A stretch of 64,000 bases of DNA from Achromobacter sp. UMC71 (lineage in GTDB: Bacteria; Pseudomonadota; Gammaproteobacteria; Burkholderiales; Burkholderiaceae_B). Location of the stretch: positions 186,001 to 250,000 of the forward strand of contig NZ_LZZT01000045.1 in assembly GCF_014170305.1 (NCBI RefSeq), in the 5' to 3' direction. Positions 16,436 to 25,623 of this stretch are shown in pieces; position 1 is the stretch's first letter; every line of letters starts with the position of its first letter. The position numbers were made by a program, and so were the translations under genes. A model generated the notes under the pieces. That model was not told the origin of the DNA and made no database searches. It saw only the letters and a list, made by a program, of their open reading frames with translations.

Positions 16436-18643
16436 TCAGAAGTCCATGCTGGCGCTGAGCGAGAAGGTGCGCGGGCCGCCCAGCACCAGGTAGCCGTTGC
16501 CGGGGTAGCCGCCCACCGACGCCCAGTAGTTGCGATTAGCGATGTTCTCGACCCGGGCGCGCAGCGTCACGACGTGGCCGTCCACGTCCATCAGGTAGCG
16601 CACGCCGGCGTCGAAACGGGTCCAGCCAGGCACCTTGAGGGTGTTGGCGTCGTCGGCGTAGGACGCGCCGGTGTAGACCATGCGGCCGTCCACGGCCAGG
16701 CCTTGCACGCCGGGAATGTCCCATTCCGCGCCCAGGTTGGCCTGGAAACGCGGCACGCCGATCACGCGGTTGCCGTCGGTGGCCGTGTTGCCGGTCGAGC
16801 GCTGCTTGGCGTCCAGGAAGGTCACGCCGCCCAGCACGCGAACGCTCTTGACCGGTTCGCCGAACACGGTCAGCTCGATGCCCTGGTGGCGGTCCTTGCC
16901 GGAAGCGGTGAACTTGTTCGCCGCATCGTAGGCCGCGCGCGGCTTGTCGGTGGAGAACAACGCCAGGCCCGCGCCCAGGCCGTCGCCGTCGTACTTGACG
17001 CCGATTTCCTTCTGCTTGGACACGTAGGGGGCCAGGCTTTCGCCCGCATTGGGCACCGGCTTGCTATTTGCAATCGTGGGCGCCGTATCCCCAGCCACCA
17101 GCGCTTCGATGTAGTTGGCATACAGGGACACGCTGGGCGCAACCTTGAACACAATGCCCGCCGCCGGCGAGTTGCGGCTCTGGTCGTAGGCGCCGTTTTC
17201 CTTGCCAGTGTTGTAGGCATAGCTGCGCGAGGACAGGCTCTGGTGGCGGATGCCCAGCGTCAGCAACACCTTGTCATCCAGGAACGACATCGTGTCGCCG
17301 AACGCATAGCTGCTGGTGCGGGTGCGGCCCTGCAGCGCCGGGTCGTCGATATCGTTGCCGCGCAGCGCCTTGGCGCTGAACGCCGGGCGGTCGTACGTAG
17401 CCGGGTCGTAGATATTGGTCGGGAACGCATTGGCATAGTCCATGATGTAGGCGTTCTTCTTCTTCAGGTCGAAGAAGGACGCCGACACCACGAATTCATG
17501 GCCGACCGGGCCGGTGCGCACCTTGGCGCGCAGCCCGATTTCTCCCGTATTCACGCTGTCCTCGCGGGTATTGTCGAAGCGGTAGAAATTGCCGGCACCC
17601 GTGGCCGCATTGGTCAGGTTGACATTGCCCAGTGAATTCGCTTCGGCGCTGCGGCGCATGCCGAACGCGGCCCAACCGGTCAGCTTGTCACTGAAGTCGT
17701 GCTCGGCGCGGACCGTGCCGAACCAGTCGCGCTCATTGGAATACGACCACGGTTGCGCGTAGTTGGAACTGGCATCCGGCGCATCGGGCACATGGTCCTT
17801 CAGGCCCACGACGCTGATGTTCGGCCGCGCGCGCTTCAGCTTGTTTTCCTGCCAGCCGATATCCCCCGACAAGCGCGTATCGGCCGAGCGCCAATCCAGG
17901 CCCAGCGACACCAGGCTGGTGCGGGAATGCTCGTCGTCGATCGCCGTGTCGCCGCTGCGCTGCGCCGCGTTGATGCGGATGCCGGTGCTGTCGTCCGGAC
18001 CGAAGCGGCGCGCGATGTCGGTGGACACCTGGAACTGGCCGCCGCTGGACACGCCGGTGGTGATGCGGGTCAGCGGATCGTTCGGCGCGCGCTTGGGCAC
18101 CAGGTTGATCACGCCGCCGATGCCGCCGCCGTTGGGCGCGGCGCCGGTCAGGAAAGCGGTCGCGCCGCGCAGCACTTCCACGCGCTCGAACAGTTCGGTG
18201 GCGATGTACTGGCGCGGCAGCAGGCTGTACAGCCCGTTGTAGGCCACGTCGTCCGAACTCAGGATGAAGCCGCGGATGAAGTACGACTCCTGGAAATTGC
18301 CGAAGCCGCGTGCCACCCGCACGCCCGCATCGTTTTGCAGCACGTCGCCAACGCTGCGCGCCTGCTTGTCCTGGATCAGCTCGTTGGTGTAGCTGGTGAT
18401 GCTGAACGGCGTGCTCATGATGTCTTGCGTACCCAGCACCCCGACCCGGCCGCCGCGCGCCACCTGCCCACCCGCGTAAGGCTGGGCCAGGCCGCCGGCC
18501 GAGGCGTCGGCGCTGGCCTCGACCTTGATCGCGTCCATCGACTGCACCGGCGGGTTGGCGCCGGCGGCAGGCGCGGCGGATTGGGCGTTGACGGCGGCAT
18601 ACGGCAGGGCCGCGACCACGTACGCAAGGGTTCGAATTTTCAT
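16436..18643 (-). CDS. TonB-dependent siderophore receptor
   Basis: 735 aa outer-membrane receptor. It has an N-terminal signal peptide ending near Ala-Gln (residue 21), a plug domain (residues about 75-200: STPFSITSYT, SVGDVLQNDAGVRV, SYFIRGF, VEVLRGATAFLTG, GGGIGGVINLVPKRA) and a 22-strand barrel ending in a C-terminal Phe (SLSASMDF). The plug sequence is typical of the FhuA/ferrichrome-iron family. A Fur-like site lies about 180 bp upstream. No siderophore biosynthesis or ABC import genes are nearby, so it probably takes up a foreign siderophore. Confidence 0.93.
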   Translation of the reverse strand: MKIRTLAYVVAALPYAAVNAQSAAPAAGANPPVQSMDAIKVEASADASAGGLAQPYAGGQVARGGRVGVLGTQDIMSTPFSITSYTNELIQDKQARSVGDVLQNDAGVRVARGFGNFQESYFIRGFILSSDDVAYNGLYSLLPRQYIATELFERVEVLRGATAFLTGAAPNGGGIGGVINLVPKRAPNDPLTRITTGVSSGGQFQVSTDIARRFGPDDSTGIRINAAQRSGDTAIDDEHSRTSLVSLGLDWRSADTRLSGDIGWQENKLKRARPNISVVGLKDHVPDAPDASSNYAQPWSYSNERDWFGTVRAEHDFSDKLTGWAAFGMRRSAEANSLGNVNLTNAATGAGNFYRFDNTREDSVNTGEIGLRAKVRTGPVGHEFVVSASFFDLKKKNAYIMDYANAFPTNIYDPATYDRPAFSAKALRGNDIDDPALQGRTRTSSYAFGDTMSFLDDKVLLTLGIRHQSLSSRSYAYNTGKENGAYDQSRNSPAAGIVFKVAPSVSLYANYIEALVAGDTAPTIANSKPVPNAGESLAPYVSKQKEIGVKYDGDGLGAGLALFSTDKPRAAYDAANKFTASGKDRHQGIELTVFGEPVKSVRVLGGVTFLDAKQRSTGNTATDGNRVIGVPRFQANLGAEWDIPGVQGLAVDGRMVYTGASYADDANTLKVPGWTRFDAGVRYLMDVDGHVVTLRARVENIANRNYWASVGGYPGNGYLVLGGPRTFSLSASMDF

Positions 18644-18969
18644 ATCGGGATATCAGTAGGCGGGCGCTTCGCAGGAAGCGGGGAATCACAAAAATCCCGA
18701 TGGAGGGGTCACGCGGGGTAACGGCTTGCCGCTCGAACTGCCGCAGAGCCGGACGCGCCGGCCTTGTCGAGCCCGTTCACCAAGGAGGATTGAGATCGTG
18801 CGAGATGCATTCTAATTAAAGGGGAATCATTCTCATTGCGTCCCTTATTAGAAATTGCAGATTGTTGCCGAGGTGCCACACCCCCCACCTCGGCCGGTCC
18901 GCTGTCAGGCCATCGTCAGCACGACCTCGTTAGCCCGCGTGCCGCCCGTCGAGGCCGACAGGCCGTCCG
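18644..18969. other. Intergenic region between pirin-like and TonB receptor genes
   Basis: 326 bp holding the promoter of the TonB receptor gene. The only recognisable element is the Fur-like site near 18821-18840. The rest shows no open gene or clear repeat. Confidence 0.6.
18821..18840 (-). promoter_or_regulatory. Fur-box-like site
   Basis: On the minus strand the segment reads GCAATGAGAATGATTCCCC, containing GAGAATGATT, close to the GATAATGATT core of the Fur consensus. It lies upstream of a siderophore receptor gene, where iron repression by Fur is expected. The match is partial. Confidence 0.5.
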
Positions 18970-19980
18970 TCACCCCTGCACGCCGGTCTCTTGCCGCAAC
19001 TGGCCGAACTCTCCGGCCTCATAGGCCGCCATGGCCTGTGCCAAGGCGCGTGAATTGGACATCACGAACGGGCCGCGCTGGATCACCGGTTCGTTGATGG
19101 CGGGACCGGCGACCAGCACGAAATGGGCCGGCGCGCTGCCTGCGATCAGGAGCAGCAGGCCTTCGCGGTCGGCCGACGCGGCCAGCGAGGCGCCGGCCGG
19201 CAGGATGGCGAAGTCGGGATCGGCCACGTGCTTGGGGGCTGCCGCCGCCCGCTTGCCGCCCGCGCCGGGACCAGACGCGCCGGCAGGCGCGGGCGCCGCG
19301 GTCGATGCGGACCGGGCATTCTGCTCCGACGCCGCGGCAGCCGCCGCGGGCCGCAGCACCTGATGCTTGGCGCGCACGCCCAATTCGCCCTGCACCGCAT
19401 ACAGCCAGGCATTCCAGCCCGCCGGCAACGGCACCAGGCGCGACGCGCCCGGACGCAGCCAGCCGTCCAGCACCATCAACGGTTCGGGTGTTTCCAGCGG
19501 CGCGTCCCAGCCGCCATAGCTGCCCGACGCCACCCGCACGCGGCCGGCATCGTTCTGGATCACGGGCATTTCCCAGGCGCGTAACAGCGAGGTCGCCGGC
19601 GGCAGGGACTTCAAGCGTTCGGGCAGGTTGACGAACATCTGCAGGCCATTCAGGCGGGCCTGGCCCACCGGCTGCTGCGTGTGCACGACGCCCCGGCCCG
19701 CCAGGGTCCAGTGCAGATCGCCCGCGCGGATCTCGTGGTCGTTGCGCACGCTGTCGCGGCTGCGCATGGCGCCGCGCGTGTCTTCCAGCAGCAGCGTCAC
19801 CGCCGACATGCCGGCGTGCGGGTGCGGCGCAAAGGTGGGGCCGGTCATGACGAAATGGTCCACCAGAACCAGCGGCGACATGCCCTGGGGAAAATCGGTA
19901 TAGCGGAATTGACGGATGGAACAGGCGTCGCCCGCGGGCTCAAAGGGTTTGGCCACGGGGGGGCTGAGGTGAATGGTCAA
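18970..19980 (-). CDS. Pirin family protein
   Basis: 336 aa bicupin. The N-terminal cupin keeps the metal ligands in FAPHPHAGMSAVTLLLED (His-x-His) and in DLHWTLAGRGVVHTQ, the pirin signature; some pirins have quercetinase activity. The C-terminal cupin is interrupted by a low-complexity Ala/Gly/Pro-rich insert of about 55 residues (roughly 210-265) that ordinary pirins lack. The start is TTG at 19980 with no clear Shine-Dalgarno site. It is divergent from a LysR gene with a 33-bp palindrome between them. Function in the cell is not known. Confidence 0.85.
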   Translation of the reverse strand: MTIHLSPPVAKPFEPAGDACSIRQFRYTDFPQGMSPLVLVDHFVMTGPTFAPHPHAGMSAVTLLLEDTRGAMRSRDSVRNDHEIRAGDLHWTLAGRGVVHTQQPVGQARLNGLQMFVNLPERLKSLPPATSLLRAWEMPVIQNDAGRVRVASGSYGGWDAPLETPEPLMVLDGWLRPGASRLVPLPAGWNAWLYAVQGELGVRAKHQVLRPAAAAAASEQNARSASTAAPAPAGASGPGAGGKRAAAAPKHVADPDFAILPAGASLAASADREGLLLLIAGSAPAHFVLVAGPAINEPVIQRGPFVMSNSRALAQAMAAYEAGEFGQLRQETGVQG

Positions 19981-20054
19981 GGATGTGCTGCCTGAGTATT
20001 GCGTGGCGCAAAGCTTATGGGTTCTGCCGCCTGCACAGTAGAGTCGGATTTCAG

Positions 20055-20087
20055 GAATAATTGTCCTGTTAAGCAGGACAATTATTC
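20055..20087. promoter_or_regulatory. Large perfect palindrome, probable LysR operator
   Basis: Arms GAATAATTGTCCTG (20055-20068) and CAGGACAATTATTC (20074-20087) match at all 14 positions around a 5-base spacer TTAAG. It lies between the divergent pirin-like and LysR genes and ends 12 bp before the LysR ATG, so binding there would block that gene and could regulate pirin. Confidence 0.75.
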
Positions 20088-20099
20088 GCGTAAACCCCC

Positions 20100-21008
20100 A
20101 TGAACACCTATATCCATCATCTCGACGATCTTCTGCTTTTCAGCGAGGTGGTGGAGAAAGGCGGCTTTTCGGCCGCCGCCCGCGTGCTCAACATGCAGCG
20201 GTCCAAGCTGAGCCGGCGCGTGGCCGAACTGGAAGCGCGCCTGGGCTTGCGGCTGCTTCAGCGCAATACCCGCCGGGTATCGCTGACGCCGATGGGCGAG
20301 CAGATCTACGTGCATGCCCTGGCGATGGCGCGCGAAGCCCGCAGCGCCTTCGACCTGGCCGCGTCGATGGGCGACACCCCCAGCGGCCTGTTGCGCATGA
20401 CCGCGCCGTCGGCGCTGGCCGTAACGCTGGTGGGCGACCTGGTGGCGCGCTTCTGCCTCAAACACCCGGGCGTGCGGGTGCTGCTGGACACTCGCGACCA
20501 GATCATCGACCTGGTCGGCGAAGGCTACGACCTGGCCTTCCGGGCCCAGGGCGCCTCGCTCACGGATTCGCGTCTGGTCGCGCGCGAACTCGCGCCCGTG
20601 CCCATGATCCTGGTGTGCGCGTCGTCGATGGCGCTGGCGGCGCCACGCCATCCGCGCGAACTGAGCGCGCTGCCCCTTCTGGCCCACGCCACCCAGGACA
20701 GTCCGCAAAGCTGGCACTTCACCGGCCCGGCGGGCGAAGCCGAATCGGTCGAATACCTGCCACGCTGCCTGAGCAGCAACCTGGCGGCGCTGCGCGAAAT
20801 GGCGCGCGCCGGCCTGGGCGTGGCCCTGTTGCCGCATTACCTGTGCGCCGGCGCGCTGGCCAAGGGCGACCTGGTGCAGATTCTGCCCGCCTGGCGGGCG
20901 GCGCCGGCGCGCCTCTACGCCGTCATGCCCGCGCGTCGAGGTTCCCCGCTGGCGTTGCGGCGCTTCCTGGAGTTCGCGGTAGCCGAATTGCCGGCGCTGT
21001 TGGCTTAG
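20100..21008 (+). CDS. LysR family transcriptional regulator
   Basis: 302 aa. The N-terminal winged helix (residues about 8-65) contains GGFSAAARVLNMQRSKLSRRVAELEARLG. The effector domain is of the CrgA/AaeR-like type (RLMTAPSALAVTLVG... pattern starting near residue 98). It reads away from the pirin-like gene, with a 33-bp palindrome in the gap. No Shine-Dalgarno site is visible within 12 bp of the ATG, so the message may be leaderless or poorly translated. It probably controls the pirin-like gene and itself. Confidence 0.92.
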   Translation: MNTYIHHLDDLLLFSEVVEKGGFSAAARVLNMQRSKLSRRVAELEARLGLRLLQRNTRRVSLTPMGEQIYVHALAMAREARSAFDLAASMGDTPSGLLRMTAPSALAVTLVGDLVARFCLKHPGVRVLLDTRDQIIDLVGEGYDLAFRAQGASLTDSRLVARELAPVPMILVCASSMALAAPRHPRELSALPLLAHATQDSPQSWHFTGPAGEAESVEYLPRCLSSNLAALREMARAGLGVALLPHYLCAGALAKGDLVQILPAWRAAPARLYAVMPARRGSPLALRRFLEFAVAELPALLA

Positions 21009-21088
21009 GACGGCGGTCGCGCATCCAGCCCCGCCGCCCCGCACGGCCTGGCCAGATCCCGCTGCGGCGGCGGCCCGCCGATGACGTC

Positions 21089-22072
21089 TCAATCCAGCTT
21101 GATCTGGTTGGCCTTGATGACGCCGCCCCAGCGCTCGCGGTCTTCGGCCACATAGGCGTCGATCCCGGCCTGGTTGCGCGGCGCCTGGATCACCAGGCCC
21201 TGCACCTGGAAGCGGTCGCGAAAGTCGGCTTGCTGCATCACCTTTGCCGCCGCATCCTGCAGCCGGCCCGCCTCGGCCGATGGCGTGGCCTTGGGCACAG
21301 CCAGGCCGAACCAGGTCGCGGCACGAAAGCCCGGAAAGCCGCTTTCGGCCACGGTGGGCACGTCCGGCAGCACTGACAGGCGCTCGCTCGTGGTCACGGC
21401 CAGCGCTTTGATCTTCTTTTCGCGCACCAGCGGCAGCGACGTGCTGATGACGTCGACCATCAGCTGCGTGTCGTTGCCCATCAGCGAAGTAAGCGCCGGC
21501 GCGCTCCCGTTGTAGGGAATGTGCGCCACGTCGATGCCGGTGCGCGATTTCAACAGCTCGGTGGCCAGCTGCAGCGGGTTGCCGATGCCCACCGAGGCGT
21601 AGTTCAGCTTGCCCGGGCGGGCGCGGGCGTAGTCGACGAATTGCGCCAGCGTGGCCGCTGGCACGTCGTTGTTGGCCACCACCACCAGCGGCAATTCCGC
21701 CACCACCGACAGCACGCGGAAATCGCGCGCGGCGTCGTACGAGATCTTCTGGTACAGCATGGGGTTGAGCACCATGCTGGCGTTGCTGGCCAGGAACACG
21801 GTGTAGCCATCGGGCTGGGCCCGCGCCACCTGGGTCGCGGCGATCATGGTGTTGGCGCCCGGCTTGTTTTCCACCACCACGGGCTGGCCCAGTTCCTGCG
21901 ACAGCCTTTCGGCCAGCACCCGCGCCAACTGGTCCGCCGAACCGCCCGGCGTATACGGCACCACCAGTTTGACGGGCCGGTCCGGAAACGCCGCCAAGGC
22001 AGGCGGCGCGCCGGCGGCGCATAACAGCATCGCGGCCGCCACGCGGCCGAACCAATGATTCATCCTCGACAT
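21089..22072 (-). CDS. Bug family tripartite tricarboxylate transporter substrate-binding protein
   Basis: 327 aa periplasmic protein. A signal peptide ends near ALAAFPDRP, and the mature start FPDRPVKLVVPYTPGGSADQ is the Bug hallmark. PGKLNYASVGIGNPLQLATELLKSRTG and the DVPTVAESG block complete the fold. The start at 22072 has GGGGAGA upstream. No TctA/TctB membrane genes are adjacent, which is normal for the many orphan Bug proteins of Alcaligenaceae. It lies downstream of an acyl-CoA ligase and a reductase gene, so its ligand may be a carboxylate that those enzymes process. Confidence 0.93.
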   Translation of the reverse strand: MSRMNHWFGRVAAAMLLCAAGAPPALAAFPDRPVKLVVPYTPGGSADQLARVLAERLSQELGQPVVVENKPGANTMIAATQVARAQPDGYTVFLASNASMVLNPMLYQKISYDAARDFRVLSVVAELPLVVVANNDVPAATLAQFVDYARARPGKLNYASVGIGNPLQLATELLKSRTGIDVAHIPYNGSAPALTSLMGNDTQLMVDVISTSLPLVREKKIKALAVTTSERLSVLPDVPTVAESGFPGFRAATWFGLAVPKATPSAEAGRLQDAAAKVMQQADFRDRFQVQGLVIQAPRNQAGIDAYVAEDRERWGGVIKANQIKLD

Positions 22073-22098
22073 GGTTGTCTCCCCAATCGTGATCGTGG

Positions 22099-22115
22099 GC
22101 GCAATGACATTGCGC
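22099..22115. promoter_or_regulatory. Perfect 17-bp palindrome upstream of the Bug gene
   Basis: GCGCAATG (22099-22106) and CATTGCGC (22108-22115) flank a single A, 27 bp before the Bug start and between it and the ligase gene. It may be an operator or an mRNA hairpin too tight to form fully. Outer halves GATCGTG and CACGATC extend the symmetry loosely. Confidence 0.45.
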
Positions 22116-22194
22116 ATGTTGTGTGGCGCACGATCCGGCGTGCTTGTTGTGCTGTCGTTGCCGTATCGTGCCGTGTTGAAGACGTGAATGGGCG

Positions 22195-23691
22195 CTACAC
22201 CTTCCTTTCCTTGCCGGCCCAGAACGCGTCGCGCAGGCGGCGCTTGGCGATCTTGCCGTTGTCGTCGCGCGGCAGCGCGGTTTGCAGGCGCAGCTCGCGC
22301 GGCACCTTGTAGCGCGCGATGCGCGCCGCCAGCCATTGCAGCGCGTCCTCGGGCGCCACCTGCGCATCCTGCGCCGGCTGCACCAGCGCCAGCAGGCGTT
22401 CGCCGAACTCGTCGTCGGGCACGCCGAGCACGGCGCAATCGGCCACGCCTGGATACTGCATCAGGTGATGCTCGATTTCCGCGGGGTAGATGTTCACGCC
22501 GCCCGAAATCACCATGTCCGATTCGCGGTCGCACACGAACAGATAGCCGTCTGCGTCCAGGTAGCCCAGGTCGCCCAGGCCGATCAGTCCGTCGAGTTCG
22601 ACGCGGCGGCGCGCCTCGGGGTGGTTGCGGTACGTGAAGTCGGCGTAGGCCGGCTGGCGCACGAAGATGCGGCCGATCTGGCCCGGCGCGCACGGCTGGC
22701 CGGCGTCGTCCACGATGCGCACCTGCGCGGCGCCGATGGGCCGGCCCGCGCTGCCGGGGCGCGCCAACGCCTCGCGGGCATCGATCGCGGTCACCATGCC
22801 CGCCTCGCTGGAGGCGTAGGTTTCGTGGATGACTGGCCCCAGCCAGTCGATCATGGCGCGCTTGAGCGCGGGCGCGCACGGCGCGCCGGTCGAGGCCACG
22901 AAACGCAGCGACGACAGGTCGAAAGACGCCCGTACGGCCGGGTCGAGCTTGAGCAGGCGTACATACATGATGGGCACCAGGTAGATCGTGTCGATGCGAT
23001 GCCGCTCGATCAGCCGCAGCACGTCCAGCGGATCGAACCGCGGGGTCACGACCAGCGTGTCGCAGACCCGCAGCGCCACCTGCGCGAACACGCTGGGCGC
23101 GCTGTGATAGATCGGCGCGGGCAGCAGTGCCCGGCAACCAGGCCGTAACCCGTAGGCCTGCTCGACCACGGCCTCGACCGCCGCCAACCGCTGCGGCAGC
23201 TGATCCAGCGGAAACGGCTCGCGCACCACGCCCTTGGGGCGGCCCGTGGTGCCCGAGGTGTAGGCCATGTGGCCGCGCGGCGCCACCTGCGGGCCCGCAT
23301 AGGGGGCCTGCGCATCGCGCCAGGCCGCGTAATCGTCGGCGGCGCCCGCGGCGCCGACCCGCCGTACCGGCAGGCCGGCGGGCAAGGCCTGGCTGGCGGC
23401 GGGCCACAAGTCTGCCTCGGTGATCAGCAGCTTGGCGCCGCTGTCCTGGACCAGAAAGGCGACCTCGTCCGGCGTGTAGTGCCAATTGATGGGGCAGTAA
23501 TAGCAGCCCAGGCGCTTGCAGGCCTGGATGATTTCCAGGTACGGCATACCGTTGCGCAGCAGCACCGCCACCACGTCGCCCTCGGCGATGCCCAGGGCCG
23601 CCAGGCCGCCGGCCACCTGCTCGCCGCGCATGACCAGCGCGGCCCGGTCCAGCACGCTGTCGCCGGCGATGATGTTGCCCGGTCCCGTCAT
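22195..23691 (-). CDS. Acyl-CoA synthetase / AMP-dependent ligase
   Basis: 498 aa. The AMP-binding signature is YTSGTTGRPKG (about residues 150-160), followed by YASSEAG, GDLGYLDADGYLFVCDRESD and the hinge/lysine region DDNGKIAKRRL. It activates a carboxylic acid to its CoA thioester through an acyl-adenylate. The ATG at 23691 overlaps the stop of the upstream SDR (ATGA), so the two are translationally coupled. Substrate unknown: medium-chain or aromatic acids are both possible. Confidence 0.92.
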   Translation of the reverse strand: MTGPGNIIAGDSVLDRAALVMRGEQVAGGLAALGIAEGDVVAVLLRNGMPYLEIIQACKRLGCYYCPINWHYTPDEVAFLVQDSGAKLLITEADLWPAASQALPAGLPVRRVGAAGAADDYAAWRDAQAPYAGPQVAPRGHMAYTSGTTGRPKGVVREPFPLDQLPQRLAAVEAVVEQAYGLRPGCRALLPAPIYHSAPSVFAQVALRVCDTLVVTPRFDPLDVLRLIERHRIDTIYLVPIMYVRLLKLDPAVRASFDLSSLRFVASTGAPCAPALKRAMIDWLGPVIHETYASSEAGMVTAIDAREALARPGSAGRPIGAAQVRIVDDAGQPCAPGQIGRIFVRQPAYADFTYRNHPEARRRVELDGLIGLGDLGYLDADGYLFVCDRESDMVISGGVNIYPAEIEHHLMQYPGVADCAVLGVPDDEFGERLLALVQPAQDAQVAPEDALQWLAARIARYKVPRELRLQTALPRDDNGKIAKRRLRDAFWAGKERKV

Positions 23692-24587
23692 GCCCGGCCC
23701 GCCGAACGTTGCGCCTTGTCTTCGGCGTTGCGGGCCTCGATCGCGGCGCGGGCCGCGGCCCAATCGTCGTCGGACCAGTCGAAGTACTGCTTGAAGTACG
23801 CGCCATTGGCCAGGTAGTCGCCGCCGTCCAGCGCGATGGTCTGGCCGTTGATCCAGTCGTTGCCCGGCGCCAGCAGGAAAGCGGCCAGCTCGCCGATGTC
23901 CTGGTCCTGCCCCAGCCGCTGCATGGGATTCTGCTTGATCAGCGCGTCGGTGCCCGTGTCGTTGGGCCGCAGCCGCGCCGACGCGCCCTCGGTGGGGATC
24001 ACACCCGGCGCGATGGCGTTGAAACGGATGCCGTGGCGGCCCCATTCCACGGCCAGCGACTTGGTCATGGCATCGATGCCCGCCTTGGACATGGCGGATG
24101 GCACCACGAAGGGCGAGCCGGTCCAGACCCAGGTGACCACGATGGACACCACCGCGCCCGTGGCGCCCGTGGCGATCCAGCGCTTACCCACCGCCTGCGT
24201 CATGTAGAACGTGCCGCGAAACACCGTGTCGGCGATGGCGTTGAAGCCGCGCTCGGACAATTTTTCAGTGGGGCTGATGAAGTTGCCCGCGGCATTGTTG
24301 ACCAGCGCGTCCAGCCCGCCGTGATCGGCCCAGATGCCCGCCACCATGGCGTCCACCGCGGCGGCATCGCGGATGTCGACCGCGTGGGCGTACGCCTGGC
24401 CGCCGAAATCGCGCCGCAGGGCCTCGGCCGCCTGCTCCAGTACCGCCAGGCGGCGTCCGCAGATGTGCACCGTGGCGCCCAGCGCCGCCAGTTGCCGGGC
24501 CATGGCGTAGCCCAGCCCGGTGCCGCCCCCGGTGATGAGGATGCGCTGCCCCTGGAACAGGTCGGCGCGGAACATGGTTTGCCGCAT
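23688..24587 (-). CDS. SDR family protein, 2,4-dienoyl-CoA reductase-like
   Basis: 299 aa. TGGGTGLGYAMA is the cofactor loop and NNAAGNFISPTEKLS is typical of peroxisomal-type 2,4-dienoyl-CoA reductases. The usual SDR Tyr is missing: the site reads FVVPSAMSKAGIDAMTKSLA, keeping only the Lys, as in DECR enzymes. It is first in a leftward unit with an AMP-ligase and a Bug protein, and divergent from a LysR gene. Likely role: reduction of unsaturated acyl-CoA made by the ligase. An ATG 12 bp further in (Met5) is an alternative start. Confidence 0.88.
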   Translation of the reverse strand: MRQTMFRADLFQGQRILITGGGTGLGYAMARQLAALGATVHICGRRLAVLEQAAEALRRDFGGQAYAHAVDIRDAAAVDAMVAGIWADHGGLDALVNNAAGNFISPTEKLSERGFNAIADTVFRGTFYMTQAVGKRWIATGATGAVVSIVVTWVWTGSPFVVPSAMSKAGIDAMTKSLAVEWGRHGIRFNAIAPGVIPTEGASARLRPNDTGTDALIKQNPMQRLGQDQDIGELAAFLLAPGNDWINGQTIALDGGDYLANGAYFKQYFDWSDDDWAAARAAIEARNAEDKAQRSAGRA

Positions 24588-24693
24588 CGGAGTCTCCTTG
24601 TGTTTGATTTCAGCATATCAATGGTGCTACTTCGCGACAATCCTTCGGTCTGGGTAAACTCTGTTTCCTGACAGGCAACAATAAAGGCAAGCC

Positions 24694-25623
24694 ATGGCCG
24701 CCCTGCCCGCGCTGGACCTGAACCTGATCCAGCTCTTCGTGACCATCGTGGAAGCCGGCACGCTGAGCGAGGCCGCATTGCGCCAGGGCGTGACGCGGTC
24801 GCACGTAAGCCGCAACCTGCAGAAGCTGGAACGCGCCTTTGGCGCCCAGTTGATCCGGCGCACCACGCGGCGCCTGGAACTGACCCACGAGGGCTCCGTG
24901 CTGTACGACCACGGCGCCCGCATGGCGCGCGAGGTGGAATCGGCCCGCCACGCCTTGCAGAAGCTGGGCACCGAACCCACCGGCCATGTGCGCCTGAGCT
25001 TGCCCACCGGCCTGGGCGAACTGGAAGCCTTGCGTCCGCTGCTGGTGCGCTTTGCGCTGGACCATCCCAGTCTAAGCCTGCGGGTGCTGTTTTCGAACCG
25101 GGTCAGCGACCTCATTTCGTCCGAAATCGATGTCGCGCTGCGCGTCATTTCGACGCCGCCGCAAGACTATGTGGCCCGCGAGCTGGGCCGCATCAAATGG
25201 CATCTGTGCGCCGCGCCCGGCTATCTCGCCCGGATGGGCGTTCCCGCCCACCCGCGCGACCTTTCCCGCCTGGACTTCCTGGCGCCGCCCGGGCCCCGGC
25301 CCCAGACGACCCTGCGGCTGCGCCGCAAGGGCCAGGCCTATGACGTCAAGCTGGCGACCCGCCTGCAATCCGAATATTTCCCCTTCCTGGCCCAGGCGGC
25401 CCGCGAAGGCGCGGGCGTGGCGCTGCTGCCGGCCTACATCGTGCAGCCCGATCTGCAGGCAGGCGGGCTGGTGCCGGTGCTGCAGGCCTACCAGGCCGAA
25501 GGTCCCGGCGAAAAGCTCTACATCCTGACCTCTCCCACCCCCTACCCCTCCACCGCCCAGCGGGCCCTGGTGGACTTTCTGAAAACGGAACTCGAGCCGC
25601 TGCTGCGCGATTTCCTGGCCTGA
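24694..25623 (+). CDS. LysR family transcriptional regulator
   Basis: 309 aa. The HTH lies at about residues 9-67 (AGTLSEAALRQGVTRSHVSRNLQKLERAFG). The effector domain begins near residue 95 with GHVRLSLPTGLGE. The gene is divergent from the dienoyl-CoA-reductase-like gene across a 106-bp gap, the usual arrangement for a LysR protein and its target operon. The inducer would be an acid or CoA ester of that unit (inference). AAAGG precedes the ATG. Confidence 0.92.
   Translation: MAALPALDLNLIQLFVTIVEAGTLSEAALRQGVTRSHVSRNLQKLERAFGAQLIRRTTRRLELTHEGSVLYDHGARMAREVESARHALQKLGTEPTGHVRLSLPTGLGELEALRPLLVRFALDHPSLSLRVLFSNRVSDLISSEIDVALRVISTPPQDYVARELGRIKWHLCAAPGYLARMGVPAHPRDLSRLDFLAPPGPRPQTTLRLRRKGQAYDVKLATRLQSEYFPFLAQAAREGAGVALLPAYIVQPDLQAGGLVPVLQAYQAEGPGEKLYILTSPTPYPSTAQRALVDFLKTELEPLLRDFLA

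Noticed and set aside
23688-24587. Missing active-site Tyr as a sign of a dead SDR gene
   Set aside because: The dienoyl-CoA reductase branch naturally lacks this Tyr and keeps the Lys, and the rest of the protein is intact.
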